Source of the DNA: Actinocorallia populi
Lineage (GTDB): Bacteria > Actinomycetota > Actinomycetes > Streptosporangiales > Streptosporangiaceae
NCBI RefSeq assembly: GCF_002995495.1
Contig: NZ_PVZV01000008.1
Location: forward strand, 1-64,000
Direction: 5' to 3'
Length of the DNA: 64,000 nucleotides
Under the pieces are notes generated by a model. That model was given only the letters and a program-made list of their open reading frames with translations, did no database searches and was not told the DNA's origin. Both the position numbers and the translations under genes were made by a program. Within the stretch, counting starts at the first letter, position 1. Every line of letters begins with the position of its first letter. Below, in pieces: positions 23,838 to 33,189 of the stretch.

Positions 23838-26303
23838 GTGAGCGACGAAGAGCAGCAGTACGACCCCCGTGCCGTCCAGGAGAAGTGGCAGGCCCGCTGG
23901 GCGGAGCTCGGCACCTTCGCCGCCAGCGACGACCCGGCGGATCCGCGCGAGCGGCGCTACGTGGTCGACATGTTCCCCTATCCGTCGGGCGACCTGCACA
24001 TGGGCCACGGCGAGGTCTTCGCCATCGGCGATGTGATCGCGCGGTACTGGTTCCACCGGGGCTACAACGTGCTGCACCCGATCGGCTGGGACTCCTTCGG
24101 CCTGCCCGCGGAGAACGCCGCGATCAAGCGCAACGCCCACCCCGCGGAGTGGACGTACGCCAACATCGAGACGCAGGCCAACTCCTTCCGGCGTTACGGC
24201 ATCTCCTTCGACTGGTCCCGGCGGCTGCACACCAGCGACCCCGAGTACTACAAGTGGAACCAGTGGCTGTTCACCCGGTTCTTCGAGCGCGGTCTGGCCT
24301 ACCGCAAAGGCGGTCTGGTCAACTGGTGCCCCAACGACCAGACGGTGCTGGCCAACGAGCAGGTCGTCAACGGCAAATGCGAGCGCTGCGGCGCCGACGT
24401 CGTGCGGCGCGAGCTGACCCAGTGGTACTTCAAGATCACTGACTACGCGCAGCGGCTGCTGGACGACATGAAGCAGATCGAGGGCGGCTGGTCCGACCGG
24501 GTGCTGACGATGCAGCGCAACTGGATCGGCCGCTCCGAGGGCGCCGACGTCACCTTCGAGATCGAGGGCCATAGGCCCGTCACCGTCTACACCACCCGGC
24601 CCGACACGCTGTACGGCGCGACGTTCTTCGTCGTGGCCGCGGACGCCCCGCTGGCCGAGGAGATCGTCAGCGATGAGCAGCGCCCGGCGCTGAAGGCGTA
24701 CCAGGCCGAGGTCGCCAAGCTGAGCGACATCGACCGGCTGTCCACGGAGAAGGAGAAGACCGGCGTCTTCCTGGGCGTGCACGCGGTCAATCCGGTCAAC
24801 GGCGAGCGCCTGCCGGTCTGGGCCGCCGACTACGTGCTGGCCGACTACGGGCACGGCGCGATCATGGCGGTGCCCGCGCACGACCAGCGCGACCTGGACT
24901 TCGCCAAGGCCTTCGACCTGCCGGTCAAGGTCGTCCTGGAGACCGGGGCCGAGGACCCGGCTGTCACCGGCGTCGCCACCCCGGGTGAGGGCAGACTGGT
25001 CGGCTCCGGTCCGCTGGACGGGCTGGGCAAGGCCGAGGCCATCTCCAGGATCATCGGCGTTCTGGAGGAGAAGGGGCTGGGCCGCGGCACGGTCAACTTC
25101 CGGCTGCGCGACTGGCTGCTGTCCCGCCAGCGCTTCTGGGGCACGCCGATTCCGATCATCCACTGCCCGGACTGCGGCGAGGTGCCCGTCCCGGACGCGG
25201 ACCTGCCCGTCAGGCTGCCGGACGACCTGCGCGGCGCCGATCTGGCGCCCAAGGGGGTCTCGCCGCTGGCCGCCGCCGAGAGCTGGGTCAACGTTCCCTG
25301 TCCGAAGTGCGGCGGCGCGGCCAAGCGCGACACCGACACCATGGACACCTTCGTCGACTCGTCCTGGTACTTCCTGCGCTACACCTCGCCGGGCTACGCC
25401 GAGGGCCCGTTCGACCCGGCGAAGGTGAAGCAGTGGATGCCGGCCGACCAGTACATCGGCGGCATCGAGCACGCGGTCATGCACCTGCTGTACTGCCGGT
25501 TCTTCACCAAGGTGCTCTATGACATGGGCATGGTGGACTTCACCGAGCCCTTCACCCGGCTGCTGAACCAGGGCCAGGTCATCAACCAGGGCAAGGCGAT
25601 GTCCAAGTCCCTGGGCAACGGGGTGGACCTGGGACAGCAGATCGACGACTTCGGCGTGGACGCGGTCCGGCTGACCATGCTGTTCGGCGGCCCGCCGGAG
25701 GAGGACATCGACTGGGCGGACGTCTCGCCCGCGGCCTCCCAGAAGTTCCTGGCCCGCGCCTACCGGGTGATGTCGGAGGTCGCCAGCGAGCCCGGCGTCG
25801 ACTTCTCCGGCGGCGACGTGGAGCTGCGCCGCGTCACCCACCGCACGATCGACGAGGTCACCCGGCTGGTCGAGGCGTACCGGTTCAATGTGGCGGTCGC
25901 CCGCATGATGGAGCTGACGTCGGCGGCACGCAAGGCCATCGACTCCGGTCCCGGCGCCGCCGACCCGGCCGTCCGCGAGGCGGCCGAGACCCTGGCGCTG
26001 CTGCTGTCGATCATCGCTCCGTTCATCACCGAGGAAGGCTGGGAGAAGCTGGGCCACAGCGGCTCCATCGCCCGCGTGCCGTGGCCGGTCGCCGACCCGG
26101 CGCTGCTGGTCCAGGAGACGGTGACGTGCGTCGTGCAGGTCACCGGCAAGGTCCGCGACCGGCTGGAGGTCCCGCCGGAGATCTCCGAGGCCGAGCTGGA
26201 GAAGCTGGCCCTGGCCTCGGAGAAGGTGCAGGCCGCGATCGGCGACGGCACCGTCCGCCGGGTCATCGTCCGCGCCCCGAAGATCGTCAACATCGTCGTC
26301 TGA
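23838..26303 (+). CDS. leuS: Leucyl-tRNA synthetase
   Basis: The 821-residue class I synthetase charges tRNA-Leu. HMGH (54-57) and the KMSKS loop, here KAMSK (586-590), bind ATP. A zinc-type CPN...CERCG element (residues about 165-185) and a large CP1 editing domain follow, then the anticodon-binding and C-terminal domains ([12 protein letters not shown] near the end). GTG 23838 is chosen: AAAAGGGAA precedes it at good spacing, and the upstream TTG at 23808 lies in the attenuator tail with no ribosome-binding site. Expression is likely controlled by the leader peptide and attenuator just upstream. Confidence 0.95.
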   Translation: MSDEEQQYDPRAVQEKWQARWAELGTFAASDDPADPRERRYVVDMFPYPSGDLHMGHGEVFAIGDVIARYWFHRGYNVLHPIGWDSFGLPAENAAIKRNAHPAEWTYANIETQANSFRRYGISFDWSRRLHTSDPEYYKWNQWLFTRFFERGLAYRKGGLVNWCPNDQTVLANEQVVNGKCERCGADVVRRELTQWYFKITDYAQRLLDDMKQIEGGWSDRVLTMQRNWIGRSEGADVTFEIEGHRPVTVYTTRPDTLYGATFFVVAADAPLAEEIVSDEQRPALKAYQAEVAKLSDIDRLSTEKEKTGVFLGVHAVNPVNGERLPVWAADYVLADYGHGAIMAVPAHDQRDLDFAKAFDLPVKVVLETGAEDPAVTGVATPGEGRLVGSGPLDGLGKAEAISRIIGVLEEKGLGRGTVNFRLRDWLLSRQRFWGTPIPIIHCPDCGEVPVPDADLPVRLPDDLRGADLAPKGVSPLAAAESWVNVPCPKCGGAAKRDTDTMDTFVDSSWYFLRYTSPGYAEGPFDPAKVKQWMPADQYIGGIEHAVMHLLYCRFFTKVLYDMGMVDFTEPFTRLLNQGQVINQGKAMSKSLGNGVDLGQQIDDFGVDAVRLTMLFGGPPEEDIDWADVSPAASQKFLARAYRVMSEVASEPGVDFSGGDVELRRVTHRTIDEVTRLVEAYRFNVAVARMMELTSAARKAIDSGPGAADPAVREAAETLALLLSIIAPFITEEGWEKLGHSGSIARVPWPVADPALLVQETVTCVVQVTGKVRDRLEVPPEISEAELEKLALASEKVQAAIGDGTVRRVIVRAPKIVNIVV

Positions 26304-26311
26304 CGCTCGCC

Positions 26312-26341
26312 GAAGGGCCGTCCCGCACGGGGCGGCCCTTC
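26312..26341 (+). terminator. leuS terminator
   Basis: A 13-bp stem with one G-U pair (26312-26324 with 26329-26341) and a GCAC loop begins eight bases after the leuS stop. Confidence 0.85.
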
Positions 26342-26352
26342 TTCCGGCCCCA

Positions 26353-26379
26353 TTGACAAAATCTATTTTTACATAAAAA
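26353..26379. promoter_or_regulatory. AT-rich promoter and probable ArsR operator
   Basis: A consensus -35 TTGACA (26353-26358) is followed by a perfect palindrome TTTTTA-CA-TAAAAA (26366-26379) where the spacer and -10 should be. The ArsR-type gene starts 12 bases further on. About 40 bases here are strikingly AT-rich against the GC-rich surroundings, which fits an autoregulatory operator. Confidence 0.6.
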
Positions 26380-26391
26380 CTTGGCTTTGCG

Positions 26392-26955
26392 ATGAGAGAC
26401 ATCCTGTACCTGGAGCAGATCGAGCAGGCCGAGACCCTGTTCAAGCCGCAGCGCATCGAGGTGCTGCGGCTGCTGGCCGAGCCCCGCACCTGCGGGGAGG
26501 TCGCGCAGCACCTCGGCCAGTCCAAGCAGCGCGTGTACTACCACGTGAAGCTGCTGGAGGAGGCGGGGCTGGTCGCCCGGGTGGCCGAACGCAGGGTCCG
26601 CGCCGTCCACGAGGGCGTCTACCAGGCGACCGCCCGGTCGTACTGGCTGTCCCCCCGGCTGGTGGGCCGGATCGGCGGGCTGCGCGAGGCGAGGGACGCG
26701 ATGAGCCTCGGCTACCTGCTCGACCTCATGGAAGAGGTGCAGGAGGACGTCGCCAAGCTCGACCCCGCCGTGTCCGAGCTCCCCTCCTTCGGCGTCTCCG
26801 GTCAGATCCGGATCGCGCCGGAGCGGCGGCAGGAGTTCCTGGACGAGTTGCGGGACACCCTGCAAGGCCTGTTCGCGCGCTACGGCGGGGCCGAAGGCGA
26901 CGCCTTCAAGCTCGCGGTGGCCTGCTACCCGAAAGCGGAGGAAGAAGATGACTGA
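26392..26955 (+). CDS. ArsR-type winged-helix transcriptional regulator
   Basis: The 187-residue protein has an N-terminal winged helix-turn-helix (about 15-75; TCGEVAQHLGQSKQRVYYHVKLLEEAGLV is the recognition region). A C-terminal helical part follows without the CxC metal sites of metalloregulatory ArsR proteins. Its stop overlaps the start of a gene with two SRPBCC domains by eight bases. ArsR-type HTH genes with AHSA1/SRPBCC partners are a recurrent actinobacterial pair, in which the partner may sense or bind a lipophilic ligand. Autoregulation through the palindrome immediately upstream is likely. Confidence 0.85.
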   Translation: MRDILYLEQIEQAETLFKPQRIEVLRLLAEPRTCGEVAQHLGQSKQRVYYHVKLLEEAGLVARVAERRVRAVHEGVYQATARSYWLSPRLVGRIGGLREARDAMSLGYLLDLMEEVQEDVAKLDPAVSELPSFGVSGQIRIAPERRQEFLDELRDTLQGLFARYGGAEGDAFKLAVACYPKAEEEDD

Positions 26956-27790
26956 GTCGATGAAGATCGTCGCCCGGACCACCGCGTCCCCCAAGGAGGT
27001 CCACCACGCGCTCACCGACGCCGCGACGCTGCGCGGATGGCTGGCCGAGCACGCCCGGGTCGAGCTGCCCGAGAGGTACGAGTTCTGGGGTCGTTACACC
27101 CCCCGGGGCGACGTGCCGCGGCAGCGGCTCCTGCACGTCGACGACCTGACGCTCCGGTTCGCCTGGACGCTCGACGGCGTGGAGCGGACCACGGAGTTCG
27201 CCCTGGCGGAGCAGGACGGCGGGGGCACCCTGATCACGATCGCGCAGGAGGGCATCGACCCCGGCCTGGCGGAGCGGGAGGAAGGCGTCAAGAACGTGCT
27301 CTTCACGTTCTGGTACCTGGCCTCGGCCAACCTCGTCGACCTGGTGGAAGGCCGTCCCGTCACCGGCTGGTGCGACTTCACCGACGGCGACCTGCGGGCC
27401 GAGGTCGAGATCGCCGCCCCAAGGGAGCGTGTCTACGACGCGCTGACCGACGGGGAGAAGGCCACCGAGTGGTTCGGGTACCCGATCGGCATCGAGCCGT
27501 TCGTGGGCGGCCGCTACGCCATGGGCGGCCTGGAGGACGACCACGGCGGCGCCCGGATCGTGGACCTGGAGCCCGGCCGGAGGATGGGCGTCGACTGGGG
27601 CGCGGACATGGGCGTCACCACCTGGGAGCTGGCCGACTCCGGCGGGGGCACCAGGCTGACGTTCGTCCAGAGCGGATTCGACGACGGCGACCAGGTGTTC
27701 GCCGGATGGTGCGGTTCGGTCTCGGGCTTGGCGGAGCTGCGCCGGTACCTGGAGTTCCCCGACTGGCGGTCCATCTGGGTGACCGCCTGA
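26948..27790 (+). CDS. Tandem SRPBCC (AHSA1-like) domain protein
   Basis: The 280-residue protein contains two START/AHSA1-like domains: residues 1-135 (KIVARTTASPKEVHHALTDAATLRGWL ... FTFWYLASANL) and about 145-280 (EVEIAAPRERVYDALTDGEKATEWFG ... GGTRLTFVQSGFDDG). The repeat of 'xxPxxVxxALTDxxxxxxW' shows the duplication. Such folds form hydrophobic ligand pockets; the ligand is unknown. Translation is coupled to the ArsR gene by an 8-base overlap. It is cytoplasmic. Confidence 0.85.
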   Translation: MTESMKIVARTTASPKEVHHALTDAATLRGWLAEHARVELPERYEFWGRYTPRGDVPRQRLLHVDDLTLRFAWTLDGVERTTEFALAEQDGGGTLITIAQEGIDPGLAEREEGVKNVLFTFWYLASANLVDLVEGRPVTGWCDFTDGDLRAEVEIAAPRERVYDALTDGEKATEWFGYPIGIEPFVGGRYAMGGLEDDHGGARIVDLEPGRRMGVDWGADMGVTTWELADSGGGTRLTFVQSGFDDGDQVFAGWCGSVSGLAELRRYLEFPDWRSIWVTA

Positions 27791-27899
27791 CGATTCTTCG
27801 ACAGTTCTCAGCGAAACGTAACAAACAGTCAGATCCTGGTCATTCAGGTGTAACGTCCGTCCGGCAGGGTGGAACCGTCCAGACGAAGGAGGTTCCACC

Positions 27900-28607
27900 G
27901 TGACCCACGTGCGGCAGGCCGTGATCCTGGCCGGCGGCAACGCCACCCGGCTGCGGCCGTACACCGACCGCGTCCCCAAGGCGCTCGTCGACGTCGGCGG
28001 AAGGCCGATCCTCGAGCACCAGGTCGAGTGGCTGGCGGCCGAGGGCGTCGAGCACGTGGTGGTCTCCTGCGGGTACCTCGCCGAGATGATGCGGCGCCAC
28101 GTGCTGGGCCGGACCTTCCCGCTGCGCGTGAGCCTGGCGGTGGAGGAGCGGCCGCTGGGCCGGGGCGGCGGGCTGAAGCACGCGGCCCGCTCGCTGCCCT
28201 TCGCCGACGAGCCCTGGCTGGGGCTCAACGGCGACATCCTCACCCGTTTCCCGCTGGCGGACCTGGTGCGCCAGCACGCCGACTCCGGGGCGCTGGCGAC
28301 CCTGGGCGTGACCGCGCTGAAGTCGCCCTACGGCATCGTCGACATTGCCGCGGACGGGCGCATCACCGGTTTCGACGAGGCGCCGGTGCTGCCGCACTGG
28401 ATCAACGCCGGGATCTACCTCTTCGAGCCGGGCATGCGCGGGCTGCTGCCCGACCTCGGCGACCACGAGACCGCGACCTTCCCCCGCCTCGCCGCCGGGG
28501 GAAGGCTCGGCGCCTACGAGATCGACGGTTACTGGCGCGGCATCGACACCGCCAAGGACCTCAAGGAGGCCAACCGCGACCTGCGTGCCCTCGGCTGGGC
28601 CGCCTGA
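27900..28607 (+). CDS. Sugar nucleotidyltransferase (NDP-sugar pyrophosphorylase family)
   Basis: The 235-residue protein is a GT-A-like nucleotidyltransferase with the activation motif LAGGNATRLRPYTDRVPKAL (10-29), GRPILEHQ, NGDIL (about 112-116) binding the metal, and a short C-terminus without a left-handed beta-helix. It should make an NDP-sugar from a sugar 1-phosphate and NTP (mannose-1-phosphate guanylyl- or glucose-1-phosphate-type); which one is not clear. GTG 27900 follows AAGGAGG at ideal spacing. It stands alone before a bidirectional terminator. Confidence 0.85.
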   Translation: MTHVRQAVILAGGNATRLRPYTDRVPKALVDVGGRPILEHQVEWLAAEGVEHVVVSCGYLAEMMRRHVLGRTFPLRVSLAVEERPLGRGGGLKHAARSLPFADEPWLGLNGDILTRFPLADLVRQHADSGALATLGVTALKSPYGIVDIAADGRITGFDEAPVLPHWINAGIYLFEPGMRGLLPDLGDHETATFPRLAAGGRLGAYEIDGYWRGIDTAKDLKEANRDLRALGWAA

Positions 28608-28628
28608 ACGGCGGGCGGCACGACGGAG

Positions 28629-28655
28629 GCCGCCCCCGCATCACGCGGGGGCGGC
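28629..28655. terminator. Bidirectional terminator between convergent nucleotidyltransferase and lexA genes
   Basis: A perfect 11-bp stem (28629-28639 with 28645-28655) encloses ATCAC; it lies 17 bases from the lexA stop. Confidence 0.85.
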
Positions 28656-28671
28656 TTCGGCGTCGGCGCCG

Positions 28672-29352
28672 TCAGATCTTGCGCAGGACCGCGACGACCT
28701 TGCCCAGGACGCTGGAGGAGTCACCGGGGATGGGGTCGTAGGACGGGTTCTGCGGCAGCAGCCAGACGTGCCCGTCCTGGCGCTTGAAGGTCTTGACCGT
28801 GGCCTCGCCGTCGATCATCGCGGCCACGATGTCGCCGTTGTCGGCGTCGGGCTGCTGGCGCACCACGACCCAGTCGCCGTCGGTGATGGCCGCGTCGATC
28901 ATCGAGTCGCCCTGCACCTGCAGGAGGTAGTGCTCGCCCTCGCCGATGAGCTGCTTGGGCAGCGTGAAGACGTCCTCGATGGACTCCTCGGCCAGGATCG
29001 GCCCGCCGGCCGCGATCCGGCCCACCAGCGGCACGTACGCCGGGACGGGGCCCTCCTCGTAGGAGGAGGCCGGGTCGGTGGCGCGCACCGGGCGGCCGCC
29101 GGGCACGCGCACCTCCACCGCGCGGGGGCGGTTGGGGTCACGGCGCAGGAAGCCCTTGCGCTGCAGGGTGCGCAGCTGGTGCGAGACGCTGGAGGTGCTG
29201 GTCAGCCCGACCGCCTCGCCGATCTCGCGCATCGACGGCGGGTAGCCGCGCCGCTGGACGGAGTCCCGGATCACTTCGAGCACCATGCGCTGGCGCTGGG
29301 TGAGGCCGGTCTCGTCCAGGGGTTCCTCAGGCGTCTGAGAGACCTTGCCCAT
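28672..29352 (-). CDS. lexA: SOS repressor LexA
   Basis: The 226-residue repressor has a winged helix-turn-helix (about 15-75, [23 protein letters not shown]) and a peptidase S24 domain. The self-cleavage bond is A115-G116 in RIAAGGP, the nucleophile is S150 in GDSMID, and the general base is K187 in VKTFK. RecA-stimulated cleavage relieves repression of DNA-damage genes. ATG 29352 follows AGGAGG; open frame upstream is not needed. A LexA box overlaps the -35 of its own promoter, showing autoregulation. Confidence 0.95.
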   Translation of the reverse strand: MGKVSQTPEEPLDETGLTQRQRMVLEVIRDSVQRRGYPPSMREIGEAVGLTSTSSVSHQLRTLQRKGFLRRDPNRPRAVEVRVPGGRPVRATDPASSYEEGPVPAYVPLVGRIAAGGPILAEESIEDVFTLPKQLIGEGEHYLLQVQGDSMIDAAITDGDWVVVRQQPDADNGDIVAAMIDGEATVKTFKRQDGHVWLLPQNPSYDPIPGDSSSVLGKVVAVLRKI

Positions 29353-29417
29353 GGCGCCTTCGCCTCCTGTCTCGTGTGCTCTTCGTCTGCCCTCGCCGGG
29401 ACGGCTCGCGCGACAGC

Positions 29418-29446
29418 ACGTTAGCGCGTTCCCGGACAATGATCAA
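29418..29446 (-). promoter_or_regulatory. lexA promoter
   Basis: On the minus strand TTGATC (29446-29441) and TAACGT (29423-29418) are 17 bases apart, placing transcription start about 60 bases before ATG 29352. Confidence 0.65.
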
Positions 29447-29458
29447 ACAATTGTTCGA
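29443..29458. promoter_or_regulatory. LexA (SOS) box
   Basis: TCAAACAATTGTTCGA differs at one position from the actinobacterial SOS box TCGAAC-N4-GTTCGA, and overlaps the -35 hexamer of the lexA promoter. Confidence 0.8.
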
Positions 29459-29655
29459 GATTGGTGCGGCCGATCCGCGCGAACCGCTCGGTTTATCGTA
29501 CATCCGTTCTATCGAAAGGGGATTCGAGGAATGCTTCAAGAAATGGGTGTTTCCGCGCCGCGCCGCGACACGCCGCAGGGGTCCGTGTGACCAGGCTCTA
29601 CCGCGGGGACGGGCGTTCCGGCTTGCGAAGGGGGTGCCGGGGGCTTAGGTTTGGA

Positions 29656-29671
29656 CCACAACATCTAGTAG
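29656..29671. promoter_or_regulatory. NrdR box 1
   Basis: CCACAACATCTAGTAG resembles the NrdR consensus (ACACWATATCTWGTGT) at about 12 of 16 positions. It is the first of two boxes upstream of nrdR, with starts 31 bases apart (about three helical turns), the usual phasing. Confidence 0.65.
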
Positions 29672-29686
29672 TTACACGGATGTAAC
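29671..29686. promoter_or_regulatory. Perfect palindrome between the two NrdR boxes
   Basis: GTTACA-CGGA-TGTAAC is a perfect inverted repeat filling the space between the two NrdR boxes, so three 16-base dyads lie side by side. It may be a site for another regulator or part of the core promoter. Confidence 0.5.
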
Positions 29687-29702
29687 TCTCCATAAGTTGT
29701 GG
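29687..29702. promoter_or_regulatory. NrdR box 2
   Basis: TCTCCATAAGTTGTGG matches the NrdR consensus at about 10 of 16 positions, mainly in the conserved TTGTG half. Its spacing from box 1 supports it. Confidence 0.6.
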
Positions 29703-29748
29703 TCTCCTGGCGAATAGTTGACCCCGGTCCATGGGAAGGAGCAGGGAC

Positions 29749-30204
29749 GTGCACTGTCCATTCTGCCGTCACCCCGACAGCCGGGTGATCGACAGCCGGT
29801 CCACCGAGGACGGCGCCGCCATCCGGCGCCGCCGCTCCTGTCCCGAGTGCGGCAAGCGGTTCACCACCCAGGAGACCGTGCTCCAGATGGTGGCCAAGCG
29901 CAGCGGGGTGACCGAGCCGTTCATGCGGGAGAAGATCATCGCCGGGGTGCGCAGGGCCTGCCAGGGCCGCCCGGTCGACGAGGACGCGCTCGCCCTGCTG
30001 GGGCAGAAGGTCGAGGAGGCCATCCGGGCCACCGGTGCCGCCGAGATCCAGTCCCACGGGATCGGCCTGGCGATCCTCGGGCCCCTGCGGGAGCTCGACG
30101 AGGTCGCCTACCTGCGCTTCGCCTCGGTCTACCGGGGCTTCGAGTCGATCGACGACTTCGAGAAAGAGATCAACGCCCTGCGTGGCCGGGACTCGCCGGA
30201 ATGA
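29749..30204 (+). CDS. nrdR: Transcriptional repressor NrdR
   Basis: The 151-residue protein has a zinc ribbon (C3, C6, C31, C34: CPFC ... CPEC) and an ATP-cone (about 45-135) that senses ATP/dATP. It represses ribonucleotide reductase genes. GTG 29749 is chosen over ATG 29731 because GAAGGAG lies eight bases upstream and the family begins directly with the zinc ribbon. It precedes nrdJ in the same direction (138 bases), and the two box-like sites upstream suggest autoregulation of an nrdRJ operon. Confidence 0.95.
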   Translation: MHCPFCRHPDSRVIDSRSTEDGAAIRRRRSCPECGKRFTTQETVLQMVAKRSGVTEPFMREKIIAGVRRACQGRPVDEDALALLGQKVEEAIRATGAAEIQSHGIGLAILGPLRELDEVAYLRFASVYRGFESIDDFEKEINALRGRDSPE

Positions 30205-30342
30205 GGAAGCCGGCGAATCCGCTGTAGACACCGCGGGCGCACAGTTGAAAACACACCCCTCCGGGCGGCTTACCGGAGCCGGGTGCGATCAGTCATGTGT
30301 GAACAACGGGCCCCGACGAGGAGGGCCCAGTGAGGGGGAGAC

Positions 30343-33174
30343 ATGACCGAGACGGTCAGCGGACCGGCTCGTCGTGGCAAGGCCGCGGTGCGCAAGGGCC
30401 TGAAGATGCAGCGCATCTTCACCAAGCCCGGAGTGCACCCCTATGACGAGATCGACTGGGAGCGCCGGGACGTCGTCATGACGAACTGGCGGGACGGCTC
30501 GATCAACTTCGAGCAGCGCGGTGTGGAGTTCCCCGCCTTCTGGTCGGTCAACGCCGCCAACATCGTCACCACGAAGTACTTCCGCGGCGCGGTCGGCACC
30601 CCGCAGCGCGAGTGGAGCCTCAAGCAGCTCGTCGACCGGGTCGTGCAGGTCTACACCGACACCGGCCGCGAGCACGGCTACTTCGCGTCCGACGAGGACG
30701 CCGAGATCTTCGAGCACGAGCTCAAGTACGCCCTGACCCACCAGGTCTTCAGCTTCAACTCGCCGGTCTGGTTCAACGTCGGCACCAAGTCGCCCCAGCA
30801 GGTCAGCGCCTGTTTCATCCTCTCCGTGGACGACCAGATGGAGTCGATCCTGGAGTGGTACAAGGAGGAAGGGGTCATCTTCAAGGGCGGCTCCGGCTCC
30901 GGCGTCAACCTCTCGCGCATCCGCTCGTCCAAGGAGCTTCTCTCCTCCGGCGGCACCGCCAGCGGCCCCGTCTCCTTCATGCGCGGCGCCGACGCGTCGG
31001 CCGGCACCATCAAGTCCGGCGGCGCCACCCGCCGTGCCGCCAAGATGGTCGTCCTGGACGTCGACCACCCCGACATCGCCGAGTTCATCCAGACCAAGGC
31101 CCGCGAAGAGGACAAGATCCGGGCCCTGCGCGACGCCGGGTTCGACATGGACCTCGGCGGCAAGGACATCGTCTCCGTCCAGTACCAGAACGCCAACAAC
31201 AGCGTGCGGGTCTCCGACGAGTTCATGCGCGCGGTGGAGACCGACGGCGAGTTCGGGCTGCGCGCCCGGCTGAACGGCGAGGTCATCGAGACCATCCGCG
31301 CCAAGGACCTCTTCCGCCTCATGGCGCAGGCCGCCTGGGAGTGCGCCGACCCCGGCGTCCAGTACGACGACACCATCAACGACTGGCACACCGCGCCGGA
31401 GTCCGGCCGCATCACCGCGTCCAACCCCTGCTCGGAGTACCTGCACCTGGACAACTCCTCGTGCAACCTGGCCAGCATCAACCTGCTGAAGTTCCTGGGC
31501 GAGGACAACACGTTCGACGTGGCGTCGTTCGTCAGGCTGGTCGAGCTGATCATCACCGCGATGGACATCTCCATCACCTTCGCCGACTTCCCGACCGAGA
31601 AGATCGGCGAGACCACCCGCGCGTTCCGCCAGCTGGGCATCGGCTACGCCAACCTGGGCGCGCTGCTCATGGCGACCGGCCACGCCTACGACTCCGAGGG
31701 CGGCCGGGCCATCGCCGCGGCCATCACCTCGCTGATGACGGGCTCGGCCTACCGCCGCTCGGCCGAGCTGGCCGCCGCCGTGGGCACCTACGACGGGTAC
31801 GCCCGCAACGCCGAGGCGCACAAGCGCGTCATGCGCAAGCACGCCGCGGCCAACGACACCATCCGCACGCTGGAGGAGATGGACAAGGCCCTCCACATCG
31901 AGGCCACCCGCGAGTGGGCGGAGTGCCTCAGGCTCGGCGAGAAGAACGGCTACCGCAACGCCCAGGCGTCGCTGCTCGCGCCGACCGGCACCATCGGCCT
32001 GATGATGGACTGCGACACCACCGGCATCGAGCCCGACCTGGCGCTGAAGAAGTTCAAGAAGCTGGTCGGCGGCGGCTCCATGGAGATCGTCAACCACACG
32101 GTGCCGCGCGCCCTGCGCAAGCTGGGCTACCAGCCCGAGCAGGTCGAGGCGATCGTGGAGTACATCGCCGAGCACGGCCACATCGTGGACGCCCCGGGCC
32201 TCAGGCGCGAGCACTACGAGGTGTTCGACTGCGCGATGGGCGAGCGCTCCATCAGCCCGATGGGCCACGTGCGGATGATGGCGGCGACCCAGCCGTTCCT
32301 GTCCGGCGCGATCTCCAAGACCGTGAACATGCCCGAGAGCGCGACCATCGAGGACATCGAGAAGGTCTACTTCGAGGGCTGGAAGATGGGCCTGAAGGCG
32401 CTGGCCATCTACCGCGACAACTGCAAGGTCGGCCAGCCGCTGTCGGTGGCCAAGAAGAAGAAGGAGGAGGTCAAGGAGGCCCCGGCCGCCGTGCCCGCCC
32501 CCTCCGCCGGACCGGTCCCCCCGGTGCGCCGCCGCCTGCCCAAGAAGCGTCCGGCCACCGTCACCCGCTTCTCCGTCGCGGGCGCCGAGGGCTACATGAC
32601 GGCGTCGTCCTACCCCGACAACGGCCTGGGCGAGGTCTTCCTCAAGCTCGGCAAGCAGGGTTCGACCCTCGCCGGTGTCATGGACGCGTTCTCGATGGCC
32701 ATCTCCATCAGCCTCCAGTACGGCGTGCCGCTGGAGACGTGGGTCGAGAAGTTCACCAACATGCGCTTCGAGCCCGCCGGGATGACCGACGACCCCGACA
32801 TCCGCATGGCGACGTCCTTCATGGACTACATCTTCCGCCGCCTGGCCCTGGACCACCTGCCGTACGAGTCCCGGGCGGCCCTGGGCATCTTCTCCGCCGA
32901 GGAGCGCACCCTTCAGGCCGCCGGCGAGGACCCCGCCTCCCTGCACACCGAGGAGGCCGAGACGGTCAAGGCCCTGGCCCAGTCCGCCGAGATCGAGCGC
33001 CCGGCCGAGTCCCTCCCGGTGGTCACCGCGGCGCCGTCCCGCGTCGACGCCACCGAGAGCCACGGCCGCCGCACCGCCGACGCGCCGATGTGCATGACCT
33101 GCGGCACCGGCATGCGCCCTGCCGGCAGCTGCTACGTCTGCGAAGGCTGCGGTTCCACCAGCGGCTGCAGCTGA
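30343..33174 (+). CDS. nrdJ: Vitamin B12-dependent (class II) ribonucleoside-diphosphate reductase NrdJ
   Basis: The 943-residue enzyme reduces ribonucleotides to deoxyribonucleotides using adenosylcobalamin to generate a thiyl radical. Visible elements are C157 in SACFILSVDD (redox pair with the later cysteine), NPCSEYLHLDNSSCNLASINL (about 361-381), the barrel loops GSGSGVNLS and PTGTIGLMMDCDTTGIEP. The C-terminal zinc-finger tail CMTCG...CYVCEGCG...C (last 27 residues) regenerates the active site. No intein interrupts it. A low-complexity KKKKEEVKEAPAAVPAPSAG linker (about 702-725) separates a DUF3236/TSCPD-type C-terminal segment. ATG 30343 follows GGGGGAG. It forms an operon with nrdR. 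Confidence 0.95.
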   Translation: MTETVSGPARRGKAAVRKGLKMQRIFTKPGVHPYDEIDWERRDVVMTNWRDGSINFEQRGVEFPAFWSVNAANIVTTKYFRGAVGTPQREWSLKQLVDRVVQVYTDTGREHGYFASDEDAEIFEHELKYALTHQVFSFNSPVWFNVGTKSPQQVSACFILSVDDQMESILEWYKEEGVIFKGGSGSGVNLSRIRSSKELLSSGGTASGPVSFMRGADASAGTIKSGGATRRAAKMVVLDVDHPDIAEFIQTKAREEDKIRALRDAGFDMDLGGKDIVSVQYQNANNSVRVSDEFMRAVETDGEFGLRARLNGEVIETIRAKDLFRLMAQAAWECADPGVQYDDTINDWHTAPESGRITASNPCSEYLHLDNSSCNLASINLLKFLGEDNTFDVASFVRLVELIITAMDISITFADFPTEKIGETTRAFRQLGIGYANLGALLMATGHAYDSEGGRAIAAAITSLMTGSAYRRSAELAAAVGTYDGYARNAEAHKRVMRKHAAANDTIRTLEEMDKALHIEATREWAECLRLGEKNGYRNAQASLLAPTGTIGLMMDCDTTGIEPDLALKKFKKLVGGGSMEIVNHTVPRALRKLGYQPEQVEAIVEYIAEHGHIVDAPGLRREHYEVFDCAMGERSISPMGHVRMMAATQPFLSGAISKTVNMPESATIEDIEKVYFEGWKMGLKALAIYRDNCKVGQPLSVAKKKKEEVKEAPAAVPAPSAGPVPPVRRRLPKKRPATVTRFSVAGAEGYMTASSYPDNGLGEVFLKLGKQGSTLAGVMDAFSMAISISLQYGVPLETWVEKFTNMRFEPAGMTDDPDIRMATSFMDYIFRRLALDHLPYESRAALGIFSAEERTLQAAGEDPASLHTEEAETVKALAQSAEIERPAESLPVVTAAPSRVDATESHGRRTADAPMCMTCGTGMRPAGSCYVCEGCGSTSGCS

Positions 33175-33189
33175 CCTGATGTGATCGAC

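Larger units (their letters stand above)
29353..29748. other. Divergent regulatory region between lexA and nrdR
   Basis: The 396 bases hold the lexA promoter and LexA box at the left and the NrdR-box array at the right. The middle (29459-29650) has no gene I can support. The LysM-protein gene seen at this position in some actinobacteria was looked for and not found. Confidence 0.6.

Noticed and set aside
29459-29650. LysM-type gene between lexA and nrdR
   Set aside because: Such a gene is found here in some actinobacteria, but the frames present encode arginine-rich sequence with no LysM residues.
29641-30342. Cobalamin riboswitch upstream of nrdR-nrdJ
   Set aside because: No B12-box-like sequence was recognised; NrdR boxes account for control.
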